NCBI GenBank assembly: GCA_026713835.1
Contig: JAPONP010000194.1
Location: forward strand, 1 to 39,862
Direction: 5' to 3'
From: Bacteriovoracales bacterium
GTDB lineage: Bacteria > Bdellovibrionota > Bacteriovoracia > Bacteriovoracales > Bacteriovoracaceae
Length of the DNA stretch: 39,862 nt
Position 1 is the first letter of the stretch. Each line of letters starts with the position of its first letter. Under the pieces are notes generated by a model. That model did not search any database, was not told where the DNA came from, and saw only the letters and a list, made by a program, of their open reading frames with translations. A program made the position numbers and the translations under genes. Positions 25,240-32,840 of this stretch are shown piece by piece.

Positions 25240-25255
25240 GGCCTATATAGGCCCT
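25238..25255. terminator. Perfect 18-bp palindrome between convergent ygfZ-TPR and fliW
   Basis: AGGGCCTATATAGGCCCT is self-complementary over its full length. It overlaps the TAG of the upstream gene (25237-25239) and the TAA of fliW (25255-25257, read on minus). As RNA it gives a 7-bp stem with an ATAT loop from either strand, so a bidirectional terminator is likely despite the lack of long T-runs. A protein-binding operator is the alternative. Confidence 0.55.
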
Positions 25256-25803
25256 TAATCGGCGTTTTGAATATCGACTTTTGGGGTTGGATGAGAAGGA
25301 GGAGACCCCTTTTGTGCCTTTTGTGATTTCGAGGTTTTTTTCAAATGAGTATTGGCCGTCGTAATGATATGGGCCTTAAGATCCTTATAAACTTTATAAT
25401 CAACGGATAACTTACTATCCTGGAGAACGATTTGCCTGGCCATGTTTTCCCTAGGGTTGAGAACGATGGGCGCTTTTAAATTAGCCGACATCTGAGTGAC
25501 ATCTTTGGGGATGGTAAGAATGCTATAAATCCTGGCAACCGTTGCATTCTCAAGATCAAGACTTCTTAAATCAGAAGGTAATAGTTTGAGTCCATAGTTG
25601 GGGCAAAAAACCTCTGTCTCGATAATGGGGAAGGCCACTGAAGAATCGTCCAGGGACTGCATCCACATAATGAAGGTATCATCCCCCGGATCAATGATAA
25701 AAAATCGAGTGAGATTCTCAAATCCCAGAGGACCCTCCGGAAATAGAATGATATCTCTTTCCTCAACCTCTAAATCACCAAAACGAGTAGTTGAAGCTTT
25801 CAA
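25255..25803 (-). CDS. fliW: Flagellar assembly factor FliW
   Basis: Antagonist of CsrA that also binds flagellin; when flagellin is exported, FliW sequesters CsrA less or more and so couples flagellin translation to assembly. The TTG start has a purine-rich GGGAGGGGGAGA directly upstream. The 182-residue product matches the family: TRFGDLEVEERDIILFPEGPLGFENL (N-terminal signature) with IDPGDDTFIMWMQSLDD, then ILTIPKDVTQMSANLKAPIVLNP. About 40 C-terminal residues form a Lys/Ser/Pro-rich tail beyond the usual end. csrA lies 122 nt upstream on the same strand, the classic pairing. Confidence 0.95.
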   Translation of the reverse strand: MKASTTRFGDLEVEERDIILFPEGPLGFENLTRFFIIDPGDDTFIMWMQSLDDSSVAFPIIETEVFCPNYGLKLLPSDLRSLDLENATVARIYSILTIPKDVTQMSANLKAPIVLNPRENMARQIVLQDSKLSVDYKVYKDLKAHIITTANTHLKKTSKSQKAQKGSPPSHPTPKVDIQNAD

Positions 25804-25925
25804 TCTCCCCCTCCCATTTTAAAGCCACCAAATAAATCATATCAATCTATCGGCAAGATAGGCAAGGGGGAATTTTGCTTTGTCAGTGAATCGGCGCATA
25901 GCACCAGTGGGTCAAAGACCCCGAT

Positions 25926-26162
25926 TTACTCCCCGTCCTTGGCCAACTCTTCGGAAAGCTTATGAACATCCTCAAGATCGGAGTGAGTGGCCATGGAGTT
26001 TTGTCGTTGAATGGCCTGGTAAACTTCCTCTCGGTGTATTTTGGTCTCTTTGGGGGCCTTAATGCCCAACCTGACCTGCTTTCCCTTCACTTGCACCACA
26101 ACAATCTTAATATGACCGTCGATGGTGATACTTTCCCCAATCTTCCTCGTTAAAACCAACAT
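25926..26162 (-). CDS. csrA: Carbon storage regulator CsrA
   Basis: RNA-binding translational regulator that binds GGA motifs in mRNA leaders. The 78-residue product begins MLVLTRKIGESITIDGHIKIVVVQ and has the conserved VRLGIKAPKETKIHREEVY segment with the Arg of the RNA-binding surface; residues 56-78 are an acidic tail. A GAGG site lies about 9 nt before the ATG. Downstream on the same strand is fliW, and upstream is flgL, so csrA sits at the end of the hook/junction operon. The likely target here is the flagellin mRNA. Confidence 0.97.
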   Translation of the reverse strand: MLVLTRKIGESITIDGHIKIVVVQVKGKQVRLGIKAPKETKIHREEVYQAIQRQNSMATHSDLEDVHKLSEELAKDGE

Positions 26163-26342
26163 AGTTAATCCTCAACTAATAATCCGTGGTTATGATAGGC
26201 CTTCACCCTGAGGGTTCATCTATTTAGCATTTTGCAAAAAGAAAATCAAGCTAAAAGTGCGAAAAAGCCGTAGGCGCAAGGCGTCTCAATAGCCGTTTTT
26301 GCGGCGCAACTATCGAAGGAAGAGGCCCACTTAAAACATCTT
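26163..26342 (-). other. flgL-csrA intergenic region with structured GC-rich block
   Basis: 180 bp without a supported gene. It holds a 6-bp inverted repeat (26223-26228 with 26250-26255), a small ACCCT-g-AGGGT hairpin (26206-26216) and a GC-rich block (about 26259-26310) with short, repeated GCC/GGC and GCGC words that stands out from its AT-rich surroundings. An open frame crosses it on the minus strand (26246-26497) but overlaps flgL out of frame and shows no family features. It may carry the csrA promoter or a repeat remnant. Confidence 0.4.
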
Positions 26343-27311
26343 TTAAAGAAAATCGAGAAGGGCCTTATCAACCAGGGAAAGTCCACTCTTATAGGTCGCT
26401 TCAAGAATATGGTTTTGTTTTTCCAGCTCGCTAAATAAGCGAAGCATATCTGCATCTTCAATTTTGCTTTTGTGGGCCATCTTAGCCACATTCTCATCTC
26501 CGATTTCCCCCTCTATCATGGCCATGGAATGGTGAACGGCTCCCAATTGGGCCCTTAAAGCGATGAGATGAGATGCAGCCAAATCGAGCCCATCTAAAAA
26601 AGTGCGAACACCTTTCGATTCCCCGTTTTCCAAGGCGTCTCTTAAGCCTCTCAAAAGCTCAAAAAGGTCTCCGGGGCGATCCATATTACCGGGGCCATCC
26701 TCCTTGTCGAAAGTGGCCGGAAGCCTACCCGTTGATTGCCCCTTCTCCAATGTCTTCATTATATTTTCTTTAAAAAAAATTTCCTCTCCCGTCAGATTGA
26801 TCGGGATAAAAAAGTCCTTTTTAATTTCAATAAAAGTACGTCCGTTATCTCCCCAATACCTTCCATCATTATCAAAAGGTCTTTGATGAGTCGCATAGCC
26901 TGCAAAGAGATATCTATCCCCTATTTTTTTATTAGAAAGTGTGACCAATTGTTTATAAAGTTGATCGACTTCTTTTGCCACATTCTTTCTTTCGTCTGCT
27001 CCGTAGGTATCAGAGGCTTGAGCCACGGCCAGTTCTTTTGCCCGAATTAAAATATCGGTAAGATCCGTAAGCACTATTTCAGTTAATCCAAAGTAATGCT
27101 TGGCATAATTCAAATTCCTCGCGAATTGCTCGTTATCGGTAAGGTTTGATCGCAACTCAAGTAAATCAACACTTCCAAAAGGATTATCCGAAGGTCGAAT
27201 CATTTTTTTTAAAGAGGCCCCTTTAATTTGAAGATCCCCCAATTTCTTTTGAGCGCGAGTCATGCTGCGATTGAGAAATTCGTTTTTACTATTTTCAGAG
27301 ATTCTCGTCAT
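26343..27311 (-). CDS. flgL: Flagellar hook-filament junction protein FlgL (HAP3)
   Basis: Second junction protein, joining FlgK to the flagellin filament. The 322-residue product has a flagellin-like N-terminus (MTRISENSKNEFLNRSMTRAQKKL) with the SDNPFGSVDLLELRS segment, an alpha-helical D1 stretch (LTDILIRAKELAVAQASDTYG), KIGDRYLFAGYATHQRPF typical of FlgL, and the C-terminal helix ILEATYKSGLSLVDKALLDFL. It is 22 nt downstream of flgK on the same strand. Identification is secure from motif and order. Confidence 0.94.
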   Translation of the reverse strand: MTRISENSKNEFLNRSMTRAQKKLGDLQIKGASLKKMIRPSDNPFGSVDLLELRSNLTDNEQFARNLNYAKHYFGLTEIVLTDLTDILIRAKELAVAQASDTYGADERKNVAKEVDQLYKQLVTLSNKKIGDRYLFAGYATHQRPFDNDGRYWGDNGRTFIEIKKDFFIPINLTGEEIFFKENIMKTLEKGQSTGRLPATFDKEDGPGNMDRPGDLFELLRGLRDALENGESKGVRTFLDGLDLAASHLIALRAQLGAVHHSMAMIEGEIGDENVAKMAHKSKIEDADMLRLFSELEKQNHILEATYKSGLSLVDKALLDFL

Positions 27312-27333
27312 AATCCATTCTCATCTACCCGAT

Positions 27334-28803
27334 TTAAAGCTTTTTAATACCCAGAACAGTTTTAAACATTTCGTCTGCCACACTCATAACTCTTGCAGAT
27401 GCATCAAAAGCGTGCTGAAAACGAATCATATTGGCCGTTTCCTCATCAAGAGAAACTCCCGACACTCGTTCCTTCAGGGCCTTATTTTGAGATAAAATTC
27501 CAAAGGAATGTTCATTATTAACTCTAGCTGCTTTCGCCTTGACTCCAATTCTTCCAATCGCTTTTAAATAAAAATCTTGAATGTTTGATGTATTTTCATC
27601 AAACATTTTCTCATTTTGAAGATTGGCGATGGCAATGGCAATGCGGTTATCTCCGGGAGAGTTTGGTTCCCACGCCGACACGATATTTTTCAAATCTTCT
27701 TTCACCTCATCAGAAAGATCTATTGTTTCAGATGCTCGATATTGTTGTGGCGGTAAATTAAAAAAATCAATCCCCGTAACTTTCTCGGAAGAGGCAATTC
27801 CTCTTTGAATTTCATTATCCACATTAGAAAATTCTTTATTGGCAAACCCCATTCGGTGAATCGAATTGACTGAACGAGCCAATCCGTAGGTTAATTCGTC
27901 AACATGATTTTGCATAAATTTTAATTCATTATTTCGACTGTCAAAAATAGCTCGAAGACTCCCCTTTGATAGTTTATTTGAAAGGGAAAGCGTTGTGTTT
28001 TTTTGTAAATAAATTTCAACTCCACCCGGAATATGGGCATCACTATCTGAAGATTTTTGTGCTACTAATTCCTGAACATGGCCTCCGGCCACCAAGCTTC
28101 CTATTCCATCTGCATTGATGCTATATCTCTCATGATTATCTTCATAAACCCTTATATTTAAAAATTTCGAGAGTTCTCTTATTTTTGAATCTCTTTGATC
28201 TCTCAAATCACCTGTTTCTCCACCTTCACTTTCAAAGTTTGCAATTTTAACATTCAATTTACCTATTTGATGTGTAAGCAAATTGATATCATAGACTGCA
28301 TTTAATATTCTTTCATCCATATTAAACTGAAGCCTATTTAATGCTATTTTAACGTTTTTGAGATTATTGATTAATTGCTTTGCGTTTTCTCGAACTACAC
28401 TCCTTATCGCTTTATCGTCCGGCCTCATCGAAAGCTCTCGAAATGAATTAAAAAACTTACTAAGAAGATTATTAAAACCCGGAGATTTAATCTCATTAAA
28501 AATTTCTTCAATCTGCTCTAATTGAAAATCTCTTTCTTTATAAAATTGATGATCTGTGATAGAATTTCCTAGATTCTTTTCTAAATACTTATCATGAAGC
28601 CTCTCTACCCTCGCTACTTTTGTGCCACTTCCCAAAATGATTTTTCCATAATTGTATGGATCGGTCGCTTGTTGAGAAGCTCTCTGCCGACTAAAACCCT
28701 CCGTATTTACATTGGCCATATTATGTGCTGTTGTCGTCAATTTTTTCTGAGAAGAGAACAGACCACTTTGGCCGATATTTAAAATATTTGTTGGTCCTTT
28801 CAC
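27334..28803 (-). CDS. flgK: Flagellar hook-filament junction protein FlgK (HAP1)
   Basis: First junction protein at the hook tip. The 489-residue product begins with a GTG codon and shows the FlgK pattern: ILNIGQSGLFSSQKKLTTTAHNMANVNTEGFSRQR, then FNSFRELSMRPDDKAIRSVV, a central variable domain, and the C-terminal GVSLDEETANMIRFQHAFDASARVMSVADEMFKTVLGI, the flagellar axial-protein tail. flgN (its export chaperone) is immediately upstream, 30 nt away. Confidence 0.95.
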   Translation of the reverse strand: MKGPTNILNIGQSGLFSSQKKLTTTAHNMANVNTEGFSRQRASQQATDPYNYGKIILGSGTKVARVERLHDKYLEKNLGNSITDHQFYKERDFQLEQIEEIFNEIKSPGFNNLLSKFFNSFRELSMRPDDKAIRSVVRENAKQLINNLKNVKIALNRLQFNMDERILNAVYDINLLTHQIGKLNVKIANFESEGGETGDLRDQRDSKIRELSKFLNIRVYEDNHERYSINADGIGSLVAGGHVQELVAQKSSDSDAHIPGGVEIYLQKNTTLSLSNKLSKGSLRAIFDSRNNELKFMQNHVDELTYGLARSVNSIHRMGFANKEFSNVDNEIQRGIASSEKVTGIDFFNLPPQQYRASETIDLSDEVKEDLKNIVSAWEPNSPGDNRIAIAIANLQNEKMFDENTSNIQDFYLKAIGRIGVKAKAARVNNEHSFGILSQNKALKERVSGVSLDEETANMIRFQHAFDASARVMSVADEMFKTVLGIKKL

Positions 28804-28833
28804 TAAGCACCTATACCTATTATCTTAGACACC

Positions 28834-29400
28834 CTAGAGAGTTTGATTTTTCTCTTTGGCATCCGGCCCATAAGTTGAAATCATATTTCCCCCCGAAACT
28901 TCTTTCTTTATGTTTTTCAAGTTATACATTGCTTTGTTAATAAAGGCCCTATTCTTTTTATTTTGGCTTTGAATATCCCCAATCAAGCCAATCAATCTAT
29001 CATTATAATTTTTAATCTCCCCTTGAATCCGATCATCAATTTTTAAATCCCTCATATAAGTCACCAAATCCGAAGTATTTTTTATCTCTTTTTCAAACTT
29101 TTTATTTTCAAAATCTCCACCATTTCTCTTGATAAAACCATTTACTTTCTCAATAACATTTTTTCTTTTTAATTCAAGATTTTTAATTTTTCCAATAATA
29201 CTCATTTTCACTTTCAAGTGATTGTTTAAGGCATCTATTTCTCCTGAAAGAAGAAATTCGTATTCTTCTTTTGTTTTTTCATAAAGCTCCTTATGAAGAT
29301 CGCAAAACCCCTCCCAAATGGCCCTAATAATTTCTATCAATAATTTCTCATTTCGGTGTTCAAGTCGTATGTTTTCCTCAGTGATATTGGCGTCCGTCAC
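28834..29400 (-). CDS. flgN: FlgN-type flagellar export chaperone
   Basis: Predicted cytosolic chaperone for FlgK and FlgL. The 188-residue, mostly helical and charged product starts with GTG. The C-terminal stretch with NRAFINKAMYNLKNIKKEV and ISTYGPDAK matches the FlgN ending (helix plus TYG-x-G-like motif). The N-terminal helices are Lys/Glu-rich and poorly conserved in the family. Position between flgM and flgK supports the call. The region is markedly A/T-rich compared with the left half of the window. Confidence 0.75.
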   Translation of the reverse strand: MTDANITEENIRLEHRNEKLLIEIIRAIWEGFCDLHKELYEKTKEEYEFLLSGEIDALNNHLKVKMSIIGKIKNLELKRKNVIEKVNGFIKRNGGDFENKKFEKEIKNTSDLVTYMRDLKIDDRIQGEIKNYNDRLIGLIGDIQSQNKKNRAFINKAMYNLKNIKKEVSGGNMISTYGPDAKEKNQTL

Positions 29401-29415
29401 TTTATATTCCCATTT

Positions 29416-29736
29416 TTAAAATTCATATAAAATTATCTTATCTATAACTTTGTCATAATCAATCTCGTACAAATTATTTTTAATTTTATTTTTAAGATCA
29501 ATAATTTTATCTGAATTATCAATGTCAGGAACCTTGTCAACGGCTTCTTTTATTCTAGAAAAATCTTTAACTCTTCCGGCAATATCTATTTTCACATCAC
29601 CCTTTGTTAAAGATTCTAATTCTCTTTTTTTCTCAATAGTATTTCTTTCAAGACCTAAATCATCAAGTCTTCTTTTTGTCGATTTTGTATTGGAGATAAA
29701 TTGTGACCTATAAAAACGGGGCTCAACATTACTCAT
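29416..29736 (-). CDS. flgM: Anti-sigma-28 factor FlgM
   Basis: Holds sigma-28 inactive until hook completion, then is exported. The ATG at 29736 is preferred because AAGGAG lies 7 nt upstream; the ATG two codons earlier (29742) is only 1 nt from that site. The 106-residue product has an unstructured, charged N-terminal half and the FlgM C-terminal signature: ARVKDFSRIKEAVDKVPDI-like Glu/Lys helix, DKIIDLKNKIKNNLYEIDYDKVIDKIILYEF. It is 45 nt from the flgJ-like gene and precedes flgN. Confidence 0.82.
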   Translation of the reverse strand: MSNVEPRFYRSQFISNTKSTKRRLDDLGLERNTIEKKRELESLTKGDVKIDIAGRVKDFSRIKEAVDKVPDIDNSDKIIDLKNKIKNNLYEIDYDKVIDKIILYEF

Positions 29737-29781
29737 TTCCATACTCCTTATGAAAATTTATTTTTACCCATCTCAATAAAA

Positions 29782-30108
29782 TTAGTATCTCCGTCTATGT
29801 TTTGATGACATCTTTCCAAAGTTTTCTTTTCTATCAAAATAAATCTGTTTGAGAATTATTTTTTGAATCCCTAATCCACCGTTTTTTTCGCTCATTATAT
29901 CCGAATAATAACCATTCAACATCGATTTATAAAACTCCAATGAGACACTTTTTTTTCTCGAAGATCCAATAGTTTTATTCATTTGCTCTATCATATACAT
30001 ATTAAACTGCTTCTCCATTCCCTTTGCAATTTCCAGAGAAGCCTTGGGAACTTCTCTTATGGCCTCATTATTTCTTTTGTTTTGAATATTTAAATTCTTT
30101 ATTATCAT
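29782..30108 (-). CDS. flgJ: FlgJ-like rod-binding protein (N-terminal domain only)
   Basis: Probable rod-cap/assembly protein. The 108-residue product matches the rod-binding part of FlgJ: KASLEIAKGMEKQFNMYMIEQMNKTI, then FYKSMLNGYYSDIMSEKNGGLGIQKIILKQIY. The peptidoglycan hydrolase (muramidase) domain of enteric FlgJ is absent, as in many delta- and alpha-type flagellar systems, so a separate wall-cutting enzyme must act. The start overlaps the flgI stop by 4 nt (ATGA). The last 20 residues are basic and less conserved. Confidence 0.75.
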   Translation of the reverse strand: MIIKNLNIQNKRNNEAIREVPKASLEIAKGMEKQFNMYMIEQMNKTIGSSRKKSVSLEFYKSMLNGYYSDIMSEKNGGLGIQKIILKQIYFDRKENFGKMSSKHRRRY

Positions 30109-31106
30109 ATAATCTCTATTTCCCCCGTGATAGCTCCATTGCTCTTTAAAGCCTGAAATATAGAAATGATATCATTAGGCTTTGCCCCCAATTCATTGAG
30201 AGCTTTGACTAAATCACTAAGATTTGTTTTGTTTTTTTTCATCAAATAAAAATTTTCTTTTTTACCACCCTGTTTTCCATCTTCATTTTTAATCTCTATA
30301 TTTAAATTACCATGCCCGATGGCCACATTTCTTAATAAGATATCGCCTCCGGCAACGATTGTTCCCGTTCTCTCATTGATGACAATTCTTGCCTTTTTTG
30401 ATGGGTTAACTTCAAAGTTTTCTATAATAGAGATGAGAGGAACTATTTTTCTGTAGTAATGAGGGGGAACAGTTATGTCTATTGTCGTTGCATCACTTGC
30501 AACAGAAAACTTCCCCCCAAGATTCTCATTGATAATTTTTTGGATTCTCGCGGCTGTCGTAAAATCTGAATGATGAAGGCTCAATCGAATTGATTTTTTA
30601 TTATTGAATTTAGAAACTACTTCTTTTTCAACCAATGCACCATTTGGTATAAAAGCTGTTGCTCCCTGCTTAGACCCCGAATCAAGTCCTCCAAGAGATA
30701 CAGATCCGGAAGCAATGGCATAAACCTTTCCATCTCCTCCTTTTAAAGGAGTAATCAAAAGGGTTCCTCCTGCCAAAGAGGAAGCACTGGCTATTGAAGA
30801 AATCGTGACATCAATTTTTTGGCCTATGCGGGCAAACGGATGTAGTTTTGCTGTCACAACGACAGATGCAACATTGCTAGATGTTATTTCTTTTTTTAAA
30901 TCAAGCCCCATATTCTGAAACATACGAATCAATGATAAATTAGTAACCTCTCCCCCACCATCCCCGGTTCCATTAAGTCCTATAACTAACCCATAACCAA
31001 TCAATGGATTTTCTCTAACCCCTTTAACTGAGGAAACATCTTTTATTCTTGCTCCGTAAGTATGACAAATAAGCATTATAGGAATAAAAACCTTAAAAAA
31101 AGTCAT
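30105..31106 (-). CDS. flgI: Flagellar P-ring protein FlgI
   Basis: Periplasmic subunit of the P ring around the rod. The 333-residue product has a signal peptide (about 1-18, cleavage near TYG-A), then the canonical RIKDVSSVKGVRENPLIGYGLVIGLNGTGDGG. Later motifs are NVASVVVTAKLHPFARIGQKIDVTISS, GGTLLITPLKGGDGKVYAIASGSVSLGG, INERTGTIVAGGD and LVKALNELGAKPNDIISIFQALKSNGAI. It overlaps flgH and flgJ by 4 nt on each side, implying tight coupling. It is one of the best conserved proteins in the window. Confidence 0.97.
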   Translation of the reverse strand: MTFFKVFIPIMLICHTYGARIKDVSSVKGVRENPLIGYGLVIGLNGTGDGGGEVTNLSLIRMFQNMGLDLKKEITSSNVASVVVTAKLHPFARIGQKIDVTISSIASASSLAGGTLLITPLKGGDGKVYAIASGSVSLGGLDSGSKQGATAFIPNGALVEKEVVSKFNNKKSIRLSLHHSDFTTAARIQKIINENLGGKFSVASDATTIDITVPPHYYRKIVPLISIIENFEVNPSKKARIVINERTGTIVAGGDILLRNVAIGHGNLNIEIKNEDGKQGGKKENFYLMKKNKTNLSDLVKALNELGAKPNDIISIFQALKSNGAITGEIEII

Positions 31107-31885
31107 TTTTCTCCTAAAGATAAAATTTTTGATTCCAAAATTTTATTGGAATGAATTGCACTCATATTACCAAGATCCTTCCTTGCAATTAAGGCCTGTA
31201 TTTCAATCAATCCATCTCCTCTTTTATAAGGAATTTGCTTCCTTCCTCTAAGCAAGAGATGATCTTTCCCAATTTCATCAACTATTACAGTTGAAATTTT
31301 TTCATCAACATTAGTATTATTATTTTCAGAGCCTTTCTTTAAAGAACGATTCTCATTCAAGGCGACCTTCTTTCTTTTCGCTTTCTTGATGTTTGTTCTT
31401 CGAAAAGATTTGGAAAGGCGTAAATCAATTTCCTCCTTCAACTTAGGGCCGATGGCAATAATAACGATATCTCCTCTTTTTCGACTGGTATTTCTTAAAA
31501 AAAGATAGTTCTCCTTCCCTTCTCCCGACCAAAGAGAAGCCTCATTGCTATTATCGTGCAAGTCGTGTATTTTTTTTCTTTTTTTATTATAAAATTTACG
31601 AGTGCTTTTCTTTCCTGAGAGCCCCCTTGACATTCCAACGTCAAAAGAAGACTCTCTCTTGAGATAATCAAATGGACCCTCTAACTTTTTATTATGAACA
31701 CGATTCTTTTCTCTTCTCGGCATCTCCAATCTCTTCCTCCACATTCTTTCTTGTGAAGAACATGAAAACAAAAAAGATATGATTAAAAAAACAAGAAAAT
31801 AACTACTATAGTATCTTTTCAATTCAATTGAAAATTCTTTTTTTACAACGATTCCTTGCACTATAACTTCGTTTCTTTTCATCAT
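31103..31885 (-). CDS. flgH: Flagellar L-ring lipoprotein FlgH (divergent)
   Basis: Outer-membrane L-ring subunit. The 260-residue product has a hydrophobic segment (about 25-42) ending in a lipobox-like FLFSC (Cys42), but 24 residues precede it, so the true start may be internal (a TTG at Leu22 is possible). FlgH-like parts: EASLWSGEGKENYLFLRN, RKRGDIVIIAI, VIVDEIGKDHLLLRGRKQI and ARKDLGNMSAIHSNKILESKI. The usual strongly conserved TV-xxVLPNGNL and SGVVRPxDI segments are only loosely kept, and a basic Lys/Arg-rich linker fills residues 60-110. Position between flgA and flgI supports the call. Confidence 0.78.
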   Translation of the reverse strand: MMKRNEVIVQGIVVKKEFSIELKRYYSSYFLVFLIISFLFSCSSQERMWRKRLEMPRREKNRVHNKKLEGPFDYLKRESSFDVGMSRGLSGKKSTRKFYNKKRKKIHDLHDNSNEASLWSGEGKENYLFLRNTSRKRGDIVIIAIGPKLKEEIDLRLSKSFRRTNIKKAKRKKVALNENRSLKKGSENNNTNVDEKISTVIVDEIGKDHLLLRGRKQIPYKRGDGLIEIQALIARKDLGNMSAIHSNKILESKILSLGEK

Positions 31886-32820
31886 ATATCGACTTGAACC
31901 TTGTTAAAATCAATAACACGCCCTCTAATCTGTTTTTTGCTATCGGGATTATAAAGAGCAATAAATTCTCCATATTTTCCGTTTTCTTTTGCAATTGCTT
32001 TCATCTTCAATTTTAATCTACCGCTCACGACAATAGCATGGGTCGATTTCCCGACTCCAACCAGTATCTTTGGGATAAGGTCAGAGTGTTTTAATGGCGT
32101 ATTTCTCGCAACATATTTATTAACCTTAAAGTATTTCAAGTCAGAAACTGACTGAATATAGAAATTATTAACTTCCAAATCAACCGGCATGATCTCAACA
32201 ACATCTTGAAGATTTATTTCAGAAAATGGATGAATATCTGAAGAAGCTACTGCAACCTTTTTTAACTGAGATAATTTTAAAGTCACCCATATATTTTTCT
32301 GATAATCGCTCTCCGGCGCAATATAATTGATGTTTAAATTTTTTAGCCCTGTTGTATGACAAGCATGACACTCAAATTTTAAGTCTGAAAAATCTCTTAA
32401 TCCTATTGCTCGAATAGATCCAAAAGAACCTATTTTTTTTACTTTAAAATCTTTTCTTCTTATAATTCTCTGTAGAACAATTTTATCGAGATGAAAAATT
32501 TTGATATTATTGGGCCTTAACTCGAACCTAACTTTATGGCCTTCCTCTCTAATCAATCTATTGAGATGATGAGAAGAAATTTTACCATCGACCTTCCAGG
32601 CAATATGCCAAAAAGTATTTAAGTCTCTTTCAGGACAATTTGATTTTAAAACAAGACCCTTGAAATGCTCCTTCTTTTTGGGCTCTTGTAAAAAAAGAAC
32701 ATTTGGAAATGTCTCAATAAAACAATGAATTCCTTCATTTTCTTTTTCCAAATGAATCTTTGCATAGATATCGCTTAAAAGAAAAAATGATATAAAAATT
32801 GTAAATAATTTTTTTTTCAT
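31882..32820 (-). CDS. flgA: Flagellar P-ring assembly chaperone FlgA
   Basis: Periplasmic chaperone for P-ring formation. The ATG at 32820 gives a standard signal peptide (MKKKLFTIFISFFLLSDIYA) and 312 residues; a GTG at 32844 overlapping the flgG stop would add eight hydrophobic residues, and neither has a good ribosome site. The C-terminal SAF-like domain is clear: KVAVASSDIHPFSEINLQDVVEIMPVD, YVARNTPLKHSDLIPK, and KMKAIAKENGKYGEFIALYNPDSKKQIRGRVID. Residues 100-170 contain two Cys (CHACH-like) that are not family hallmarks. Operon position flgG-flgA-flgH is typical. Confidence 0.85.
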   Translation of the reverse strand: MKKKLFTIFISFFLLSDIYAKIHLEKENEGIHCFIETFPNVLFLQEPKKKEHFKGLVLKSNCPERDLNTFWHIAWKVDGKISSHHLNRLIREEGHKVRFELRPNNIKIFHLDKIVLQRIIRRKDFKVKKIGSFGSIRAIGLRDFSDLKFECHACHTTGLKNLNINYIAPESDYQKNIWVTLKLSQLKKVAVASSDIHPFSEINLQDVVEIMPVDLEVNNFYIQSVSDLKYFKVNKYVARNTPLKHSDLIPKILVGVGKSTHAIVVSGRLKLKMKAIAKENGKYGEFIALYNPDSKKQIRGRVIDFNKVQVDI

Positions 32821-32840
32821 TAACAGGGCCATTAAAACTA

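Noticed and set aside
26246-26497. Minus-strand open frame overlapping the 3' end of flgL
   Set aside because: It overlaps conserved FlgL C-terminal helix codons out of frame and crosses the GC-rich intergenic block without any protein motif.
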